Assembly (NCBI GenBank): GCA_002168015.1
Contig: NHCX01000040.1
Coordinates: forward strand, 9,036 to 14,587
From: Verrucomicrobia bacterium TMED44
GTDB taxonomy: Bacteria; Verrucomicrobiota; Verrucomicrobiia; Opitutales; Seribacteraceae
Direction: 5' to 3'
DNA length: 5,552 nt
Position 1 is the stretch's first letter. Every line of letters begins with the position of its first letter. The translations under genes were made by a program, and so were the position numbers. The notes under the pieces were generated by a model. It was not told where the DNA came from and ran no database searches. It was given only the letters and a program-made list of their open reading frames with translations. Of the stretch, positions 1 to 5,552 are shown one piece after another.

Positions 1-2625
1 TCCTATTCCATTGTAATTCCGCCCCCAAATGTGACTGGTGTCCTGACTATGGGCCATGTCCTGAATAATACGATCCAAGACATCCTTGCCCGTAGATCGA
101 GACAGGAAGGCAAGTCAGTCTTGTGGCTACCAGGCACAGATCATGCGGGTATTGCCACGCAAACGAAAGTGGAACAGTCTCTGGCCAAGGACGGGAGAAC
201 GAGGCAAGAATTAGGTAGGAAAAACTTTCTCGAACATGCCGCCCTTTGGAGAGACAAACATGGCGGGATCATTTTAAACCAACTGCAAAAACTGGGTTGT
301 TCCTGTGATTGGGATCGAAATGTTCACACCTTGGACGCAGACTATTCGAAGGCAGTCATTGACGCGTTCGTTAAATTATATGATCGGGGATATGTTTACC
401 GTGGACAAAGAATGGTGAATTGGTGCCCCGCGAGCCTAACTGCACTTTCTGATGAAGAAGTGATCATGAAGCCCCAAAAAGGTTTTTTGTACAAAATTCG
501 CTACGACATATTGGAAAGCCCTGGGGCTTATGTAGAGGTCTGCACCACCCGACCGGAAACTATTGTGGGGGATGTTGCCCTGGCAATCCATCCTGATGAT
601 CCACGATGGAAAACGCTGAAGGGAAAACATGTGCTTAGGCCGATGAACCCCAAGGCCATTCCTATCGTTGCAGATGACGCAGTTCAACAAGACTTTGGCA
701 CCGGAGTATTAAAAATTACTCCCGCTCATGACAAGTTGGATTTTGAAATCGCAAAGCGTCATAACCTGCCGATGATCGAAATCCTCAACCCGGATGGCAC
801 CTTAAATAACCATGCCGGGCCAAATTATGAGGGCATGGACCGCTTTGCGGCCCGAAAAATCATTGCCAAAAATTTAGACGATGATGGAAAGCTTATCGAG
901 AGTGAAGCTTATGAAAATAAGGTAGGGTTTTCTGAAAGAGCAGATGTACCCATTGAACCAAGACTTTCTGAGCAATGGTTTTTGAAATACCCACGGGTAG
1001 AAGAAGCAAAACAAGCCGTACAAAATGGCCAGATTCGCTTTTTTCCGAAACGTTGGGAAAAAACTTATCTACATTGGTTGGACAACATTCAGGATTGGTG
1101 TATCAGCCGGCAATTGTGGTGGGGGCATCGGATTCCTGTATGGTATCGGAAAGGTGGTCTTCGGTCAGACCCGAAAAATTGGTATGTATCAACCACTCCT
1201 CCCAAGGATATTCATAATTGGGAGCAAGATGAGGATGTACTCGACACCTGGGCATCCTCTTGGCTTTGGCCCCTAGCTACTTTGGGATGGCCCGACGAAG
1301 AAGCTATGGAGAAAAAAGGATTGGACTATTTCTACCCGACCTCTGCCTTAGTCACCGGGCCTGACATAATTTTCTTTTGGGTGGCCCGGATGATCATGGC
1401 CGGTTTGGAATTCAAGGGGATGGAAAAACGCAAGGACATGATCCTTTCTGAAGCGGAGATTGCGAAAAGGATCCCCTTTAATGAAGTCTACTTTACAGGA
1501 ATTATTCGGGATGCTGATGGTAAAAAAATGTCTAAGTCCTTGGGTAATTCACCTGACCCCCTTGAGCTTATTGCCAAGTATGGAGCGGATGGATTAAGGC
1601 ATGGAATTATGAGTATTGCCCCCAAGGGTCAAGATATCCGCTTTTCCGAAGAAAGAATTGAACAGGGCCGAAACTTCTGCAACAAGCTTTGGAATGTTTG
1701 CCGGTTTAGGCAAATGTCTGGTGGACCAAAAGATAATTCCATCATTGAACTTATTTTTCTTCGTGTACAGCGCGACCAAATCACCAAGGATGACCATGCT
1801 ATCCTGCTTCGACTTGCCCAAACGTTGGATGATGTTGACAGGCTTTACGCAGACTATGAATTCAATTCTGTATTGCATGCAATTTATCATTTCTTTTGGA
1901 CAGACTTTTGTGACTGGTACATTGAAGCCTCCAAGCAAAGAATGAATGATTCTGAGGCCAAGGAAACATGCTTGGCTATTCAAGATATTTGTCTTCGTCA
2001 AATCCTCCTGCTCCTTCATCCTTTCACTCCATTCATCACCGAAGAACTTTGGACATTACTGGGCTACTCCAATAGTAAGAGTATCCAAGGTTTCTCTCCC
2101 GGGAAAGGTACAGCGTTCATCCAATCTCTATCCAATCTCGGACTCGATCTGCAACCAGATAGCCTGGTAGAAGTTGCTAAGATACGGGAGTTGGTTACCG
2201 ACTTGCGCGCCCTTAAGGCGGAAAGAAATCTATCTAATAATAAACTGGTCGAATTTTTCTATATCGGAAATGAAAAGGATGAAAATTCCATTAAAGAAAA
2301 TGAATCTTCGATTTTAGTAATGGTTGGGGCCGCGGCCGTTAAAAAAGCAAGCACAGCTCCGTCGGGACTACCAGCCAAAGTGACTGCACTCGGAACCTTT
2401 TTCCTGGATCTCACTGCCGGTGTGGATATCGACTCAGAGCGCAAGAGACTCACTAAAGATGCACAATCTTTGGAGGGAATCATCCGTGGGATCAAAGCCA
2501 AGCTCAATAACTCCTCGTTTGTAGACAAAGCTCCGGAAAATGTTGTTGCCGGGGCAAAGAAACAATTGACTGAGAACCAAGTTAAACTCCAAGAAACTCA
2601 GGATGCCTTGCTAGCTCTTCAATAA
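1..2625 (+). CDS. valS: Valyl-tRNA synthetase (ValRS), 5'-truncated by the window edge
   Basis: This cytoplasmic class Ia aminoacyl-tRNA synthetase charges tRNA-Val with valine using ATP and hydrolyses mischarged Thr-tRNA-Val. The reading frame is open from base 1, so 874 residues are visible. Probably about 40-50 N-terminal residues lie upstream, and the GTG at 31 is an internal Val codon of PPPNVTG. Motifs, numbered from the first visible residue: PPPNVTG 7-13; HIGH variant HVLN 19-22; GTDHAGIATQ 45-54; CP1 editing-domain TTRPETIVGD 182-191 and ITPAHD ending at 244; NIQDWCISRQLWWGHR 362-377; DVLDTWASSW 412-421; KMSKS 509-513 (bases 1525-1539); anticodon-binding domain with FFWTDFCDWYIE 631-642 and HPFTPFITEELW 673-684; and a lysine- and glutamate-rich C-terminal coiled-coil tRNA-binding arm from about 809 to 874. 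The order and content are those of ValRS rather than IleRS or LeuRS. About 20 extra residues precede the KMSKS loop compared with the E. coli type. No defect is visible, and TAA ends the gene at 2623-2625. Confidence 0.97.
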   Translation, partial: SYSIVIPPPNVTGVLTMGHVLNNTIQDILARRSRQEGKSVLWLPGTDHAGIATQTKVEQSLAKDGRTRQELGRKNFLEHAALWRDKHGGIILNQLQKLGCSCDWDRNVHTLDADYSKAVIDAFVKLYDRGYVYRGQRMVNWCPASLTALSDEEVIMKPQKGFLYKIRYDILESPGAYVEVCTTRPETIVGDVALAIHPDDPRWKTLKGKHVLRPMNPKAIPIVADDAVQQDFGTGVLKITPAHDKLDFEIAKRHNLPMIEILNPDGTLNNHAGPNYEGMDRFAARKIIAKNLDDDGKLIESEAYENKVGFSERADVPIEPRLSEQWFLKYPRVEEAKQAVQNGQIRFFPKRWEKTYLHWLDNIQDWCISRQLWWGHRIPVWYRKGGLRSDPKNWYVSTTPPKDIHNWEQDEDVLDTWASSWLWPLATLGWPDEEAMEKKGLDYFYPTSALVTGPDIIFFWVARMIMAGLEFKGMEKRKDMILSEAEIAKRIPFNEVYFTGIIRDADGKKMSKSLGNSPDPLELIAKYGADGLRHGIMSIAPKGQDIRFSEERIEQGRNFCNKLWNVCRFRQMSGGPKDNSIIELIFLRVQRDQITKDDHAILLRLAQTLDDVDRLYADYEFNSVLHAIYHFFWTDFCDWYIEASKQRMNDSEAKETCLAIQDICLRQILLLLHPFTPFITEELWTLLGYSNSKSIQGFSPGKGTAFIQSLSNLGLDLQPDSLVEVAKIRELVTDLRALKAERNLSNNKLVEFFYIGNEKDENSIKENESSILVMVGAAAVKKASTAPSGLPAKVTALGTFFLDLTAGVDIDSERKRLTKDAQSLEGIIRGIKAKLNNSSFVDKAPENVVAGAKKQLTENQVKLQETQDALLALQ

Positions 2626-2726
2626 TTTTCAGTTCAATCCTATGTTCATCTTGAAAATCCATAAGTCTTATCTTCAGTAGTATCACGACGAGTAGAGTAA
2701 GCGGAAAGGTTGAACTTGGCTAGGGA

Positions 2727-4775
2727 GTGCATCCTTCATTAGATTTAAGTTATGAAAAACTACCCCGTTTACTTTCTACCGTGAATTCGAACGAACTTAT
2801 TAACGCTGCACAATTGGCTGTTTCTGATCATTCAATTTTTACCATTCAGACTAATGCAGACGGTCCCAAAGGTAGCATCGGACTGTCGGATGAGATGTTA
2901 AAACATGCACCATCCGGAAACCTGTTTGGACTAAGTCAGAATGTGGGGATGGGATGGAATCCCCAAGATTTTCTGGGACCACAATTTCTAATTCTGAACA
3001 GTCATGGCGGAATCCGTGCTGAAGATGGGTCCCCCATTGCCTTGGGATACCATACGGGGCATTGGGAAATCGGATTATTATCCAAATGTGCAGCCGAAGA
3101 AATCAAAAAGCAGGGAGGTATTCCTTTTGCTGCGCATGTTAGTGACCCGTGCGATGGACGATCGCAAGGCACCACTGCCATGTTTGACAGTCTTGCGTAT
3201 CGAAACGATGCCTCCCTGGTCATGCGCAGATTGGCACGGTCCCTACCCACCGCCGAAGGAATTCTGGGAATTGCGACCTGTGACAAAAGTATGCCCGCAA
3301 TGATGATGGCTCTGGCTGAGATGCGGGAACTACCCACCATGCTTGTCCCCGGAGGCGTCACGCTCTCTCCTACGGAAGGAGAAGATGCAGGAAAGGCACA
3401 ATCTGTTGGCATTCGCTTTGCTCAGGGTGAGATTCAAAAGGAGAAAGCAGAAGAAATCCTCTGTCGCACCTGTGCCAGCCCAGGGGGCGGCTGTCAATTT
3501 CTCGGAACCGCCGCCACATCTCAAGTGATTGGAGAAGCCCTCGGTTTGTCCCTCCCCCACTCCGCACTCTCGCCCAGTGGATTTCCTGTCTGGTTAGAAC
3601 TTGGTTCACGTTCGGCCAAAGCTCTACGAAACCTTCACCAAAAAAAGATTAAAACCAAGCAGATTCTAACCGAAAAAGCACTCCAAAATGCGATGATCAC
3701 CCATGCTGCCTGCGGGGGGTCAAGTAATTTAATTATTCACTTATCTGCCATTGCTCACCATGCCGGATTGACCAAGCCTACAGTCCATGACTGGGATAAG
3801 GTGAACCGAAGGGTTTCACGACTTGTCGATGTCTTGCCGAACGGTCCGATGAGTTATTCAACGGCTCAATTCTTTTTGGCAGGAGGAGTCCCCGAGCTTA
3901 TGCTCAAGCTCGCTGAAATGGATCTCCTCGAACTGGATGTGCTCACATGCACGGGACTACCTCTAAGGGATAATTTAGAAGCCTGGAGAAAAAGTGACCG
4001 ACGTAAAAAATTTCGAGAACTGCTTTGGGTGCAGGATCAAGTCGATCCGAACGAAATCATACACTCCCAAGATGAAGCGAAATCCAAAGGTATGACAAGC
4101 ACGCTTTGCTTCCCTCTTGGCAACCTTGCCCCCGAAGGATCCGTTATCAAAAGCACAGCGATTGACCCTGCCGTTGTCGGAGAGGATGGAATCTACCGTC
4201 TTACTGGTCCGGCTCGTGTCTTCGTTAGCGAACGAGATGCGGTGCGGGCAGTCAAAGGTTTAGGAGATAAGAAGGTAGAAGCTGGTGATGTACTTATTCT
4301 TCAGGGTCGCGGTCCCTTGGGTGCAGGGATGGAAGAAGTTGCCCAAGTTGCCTTGGCTCTGAAACATCTAGATTGGGGCAAGCATGTGGCCTTGCTAACC
4401 GATGCAAGATTTTCCGGAGTTAGCACAGGTGCGTGTATTGGGCATATCTCTCCCGAGGCACTGGCGGGAGGACCGATTGGCAAACTGATGGACGATGATT
4501 TAATTCAAATCGAAATCGATCAGAATAACCTGCAAGGCTCGATCAATTTTGTGGGTACGAAAAATGAAAAGCTTAAACCCATAGAAGCGGGAAAAGTATT
4601 GGCTCATCGATTACCTAATAAAAAACTGTCGCATGATCCAAGAATGCACCACGACACAAAACTATGGGCAGCCCTCCAAAATGTAAGTGGCGGGACATGG
4701 GCGGGGTCTGTTTATGATACCGAAAAAATTATCGAAACCCTAGAGGCCGGGCAGAAAGCTCTTCGCAAAAAATAA
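2727..4775 (+). CDS. yjhG: YjhG/YagF-family dehydratase (probable D-xylonate dehydratase, IlvD/EDD superfamily)
   Basis: This is probably a cytoplasmic Fe-S enzyme that dehydrates D-xylonate, or a related sugar acid, to the 2-keto-3-deoxy acid. In E. coli the next step is aldol cleavage to pyruvate and glycolaldehyde. The 682-residue product matches my memory of E. coli YjhG (about 655 aa) along its length: ADGP 44-47, PSGNLFG 62-68, SDPCDGRSQGTT 139-150, RNDASLVMRRL 159-169, CDK 185-187, GGGCQFLGTA 253-262, GSVIKSTAIDP 471-481, TDARFSGVSTGACIGH 558-573 and SGGTW 654-658. By family knowledge, C142, C185 and C256 are the likely cluster ligands, K187 the metal-binding (carbamylated) lysine and S563 the catalytic base. 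Together with its length, these features favour YjhG over IlvD or Edd. The start is uncertain: GTG 2727 is the first start codon after an in-frame TAG (2721-2723) but AGGGAG abuts it, and GTG 2781 would give 664 aa, closer to E. coli. No pathway partner is in the window. Substrate specificity is inferred; fuconate, arabinonate or galactonate are alternatives. Confidence 0.92.
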   Translation: MHPSLDLSYEKLPRLLSTVNSNELINAAQLAVSDHSIFTIQTNADGPKGSIGLSDEMLKHAPSGNLFGLSQNVGMGWNPQDFLGPQFLILNSHGGIRAEDGSPIALGYHTGHWEIGLLSKCAAEEIKKQGGIPFAAHVSDPCDGRSQGTTAMFDSLAYRNDASLVMRRLARSLPTAEGILGIATCDKSMPAMMMALAEMRELPTMLVPGGVTLSPTEGEDAGKAQSVGIRFAQGEIQKEKAEEILCRTCASPGGGCQFLGTAATSQVIGEALGLSLPHSALSPSGFPVWLELGSRSAKALRNLHQKKIKTKQILTEKALQNAMITHAACGGSSNLIIHLSAIAHHAGLTKPTVHDWDKVNRRVSRLVDVLPNGPMSYSTAQFFLAGGVPELMLKLAEMDLLELDVLTCTGLPLRDNLEAWRKSDRRKKFRELLWVQDQVDPNEIIHSQDEAKSKGMTSTLCFPLGNLAPEGSVIKSTAIDPAVVGEDGIYRLTGPARVFVSERDAVRAVKGLGDKKVEAGDVLILQGRGPLGAGMEEVAQVALALKHLDWGKHVALLTDARFSGVSTGACIGHISPEALAGGPIGKLMDDDLIQIEIDQNNLQGSINFVGTKNEKLKPIEAGKVLAHRLPNKKLSHDPRMHHDTKLWAALQNVSGGTWAGSVYDTEKIIETLEAGQKALRKK

Positions 4776-4794
4776 ATCTCCTTAAGTTCTTGTA

Positions 4795-4811
4795 CTTGCC
4801 GAGATGGCGAG
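4795..4811 (+). promoter_or_regulatory. Small hairpin in the spacer before the propeller gene
   Basis: CTTGCC (4795-4800) can pair with GGCGAG (4806-4811) around the five-base loop GAGAT, giving six pairs including one G-U. No T-run follows, so it is not a standard intrinsic terminator. The stem and loop contain the upstream candidate ATG (4804-4806), which would be partly hidden in RNA. This mildly supports ATG 4831 as the real start. A hairpin this small can easily arise by chance. Confidence 0.22.
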
Positions 4812-4830
4812 AATGCTTTGGAACAATTTC

Positions 4831-5552
4831 ATGGTAAAAATCCTTTTTCTATTTTTATTTTCAATTGGATATGCTTCGCTTTTAGCCGAACTTAGTTCAT
4901 GGCCTCAATGGCGCGGGCCTGCTCGCGACGGGCACGGAATGAAAATTCTCAACCTCATTGAAAATATAGAGGTCGAACAGCCTCAAAAGATTTGGGAAAG
5001 TGTCGAAATCCCAAGCCAAGACGACGGAGGCTTCGGAAGTGTGATCTCAGATGGGACACATGCTTATTTATCCGTGGTGTGGCATCGGGATGAACCAACG
5101 GATGAACGTATACTTAATGCTATTGTAATGAGAAATTTGGGTCTTCGAAATGTTAACCTGCCCAATTCTCTCCGTGCAAAAGTTGAGCAAGAACGGCTCG
5201 CTCTCAGTCCTCGTTTACGGGGGTCGAAATTGGACAGATGGATTGAGGACTGGATAAATACCAATCTTACCCAAAAGCAGAAAATGACCCAGGGATCTCT
5301 GATTGCCTCCCGTTTCAAACAAGGCAGACTTGCTCTTCCTTTAACTGTAATTGATAAAATGTTTACAATAAAAGACCGTGTATTCCCATCCCAATCAGCC
5401 TTGGATGAGTGGTTACATGAACAAAAGTTTACCCCCGAAATCATTGAGAAATTCAGCCAGGGCATTCCTCCAACCAAGAGAATGGCGGACGACACTATTC
5501 TCGCCTTCGAACTGGCTTCGGGAAATTTAATTTGGAAAACTACATTATCTGG
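4831..5552 (+). CDS. Exported PQQ-like beta-propeller repeat protein, 3'-truncated by the window edge
   Basis: The reading frame stays open to the window end, giving 240 codons from ATG 4831. Residues 1-19 look like a signal peptide: MVK followed by a hydrophobic run of I, L, F, with possible cleavage after A15 or A19. The mature start contains WPQWRGPARDGHG (24-36), the usual opening of PQQ-like propeller proteins in Planctomycetes and Verrucomicrobia. A strand-like FGSVISDGTHAYL (68-80) fits a first blade, and TILAFELASGNLIWKT (222-237) is a typical A-x-D/E-x-x-x-G-x-x-x-W propeller repeat. The segment between them, roughly 95-210, is charged and probably helical. It is likely periplasmic or surface-located; these proteins usually serve as scaffolds, and PQQ binding or enzyme activity cannot be inferred. 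ATG 4831 was chosen because GGAA lies 7 bases upstream and it gives a compact signal peptide. In-frame ATGs at 4804 and 4813 are alternatives that only lengthen the n-region; an in-frame TAA at 4783 limits any further extension. Confidence 0.85.
   Translation, partial: MVKILFLFLFSIGYASLLAELSSWPQWRGPARDGHGMKILNLIENIEVEQPQKIWESVEIPSQDDGGFGSVISDGTHAYLSVVWHRDEPTDERILNAIVMRNLGLRNVNLPNSLRAKVEQERLALSPRLRGSKLDRWIEDWINTNLTQKQKMTQGSLIASRFKQGRLALPLTVIDKMFTIKDRVFPSQSALDEWLHEQKFTPEIIEKFSQGIPPTKRMADDTILAFELASGNLIWKTTLS

Noticed and set aside
31..33. GTG at 31 as the start of the valS product
   Set aside because: The frame continues upstream to base 1 with the conserved SYSIVIPPPN segment, so this GTG encodes the internal Val of PPPNVTG.
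1594..2019. 141-codon open frame on the minus strand inside valS
   Set aside because: It is fully antisense to a well-conserved ValRS coding region and its product resembles no known protein, so it is a shadow frame.
2119..2139. Direct repeat ATCCAATCTC, two copies 11 bases apart, in valS
   Set aside because: It is short, only two copies, not a multiple of three, and lies within normal coding sequence. It is probably coincidental.
2625..2658. Inverted repeat ATTTTCA / TGAAAAT just after the valS stop, considered as a terminator
   Set aside because: The stem is seven A/T-rich pairs with a 20-base loop and no T-run follows, so it would be unstable and does not resemble an intrinsic terminator.
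2651..2683. Possible sigma-70-type promoter before the dehydratase: TTGAAA with TAGTAT downstream
   Set aside because: The spacer between the two boxes is 21 bases and no better -10 sits at 16-18 bases, so the match is no better than chance.
2752..2784. Ten-codon ATG frame whose TGA overlaps GTG 2781, considered as a leader peptide coupled to the dehydratase start
   Set aside because: There is no properly spaced Shine-Dalgarno and no regulatory codon run, and the frame lies inside the longer GTG 2727 reading frame. A chance overlap is more likely.
3002..3412. 136-codon open frame on the minus strand inside the dehydratase gene
   Set aside because: It lies antisense to highly conserved dehydratase motifs and its composition is an artefact of the sense codons.
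5064..5495. 143-codon open frame on the minus strand near the window end
   Set aside because: It is antisense to the propeller-protein gene, which has a signal peptide and recognisable motifs on the + strand. The minus-strand product shows no family features.

Overview
The window looks like ordinary chromosomal DNA from a Gram-negative bacterium. The best guess is the Verrucomicrobiota / PVC superphylum, possibly a marine or polysaccharide-degrading lineage. This rests on two things: a secreted PQQ-like beta-propeller protein with the WPQWRGP-xx-DG start typical of Planctomycetes and Verrucomicrobia, and a valyl-tRNA synthetase whose KMSKS segment continues as LGNSPDPLELI, a form I associate with Verrucomicrobia and Bacteroidetes. 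Base composition is moderate and similar across the three genes. Shine-Dalgarno sequences are weak. The taxonomic call is an inference from memory of these families, not a search result.

Layout, all on the + strand: (1) 1-2625, valS without its first few dozen codons, encoding valyl-tRNA synthetase; (2) 2626-2726, a 101-base spacer with no convincing terminator or promoter; (3) 2727-4775, a complete IlvD/EDD-superfamily dehydratase of the YjhG/YagF (D-xylonate dehydratase) subfamily; (4) 4776-4830, a 55-base spacer with a small hairpin; (5) from about 4831 past the window end, the first 240 codons of an exported PQQ-like beta-propeller repeat protein that carries a long, charged, probably helical stretch between its first two blade-like segments.

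The genes are co-directional, and no T-tailed hairpin separates them, so read-through is possible. I see no strong functional link, however. ValRS is housekeeping. The dehydratase serves sugar-acid catabolism (non-phosphorylated pentonate pathway), with no aldolase, dehydrogenase, transporter or regulator of that pathway in view. The propeller protein acts outside the cytoplasm and its substrate is unknown. I found no tRNA, rRNA, mobile element, CRISPR array or long repeat, and no evidence of a new system. The points most worth a second look are the insert in the propeller protein, the uncertain start and N-terminal extension of the dehydratase, and the cysteine cluster near its third predicted Fe-S ligand.
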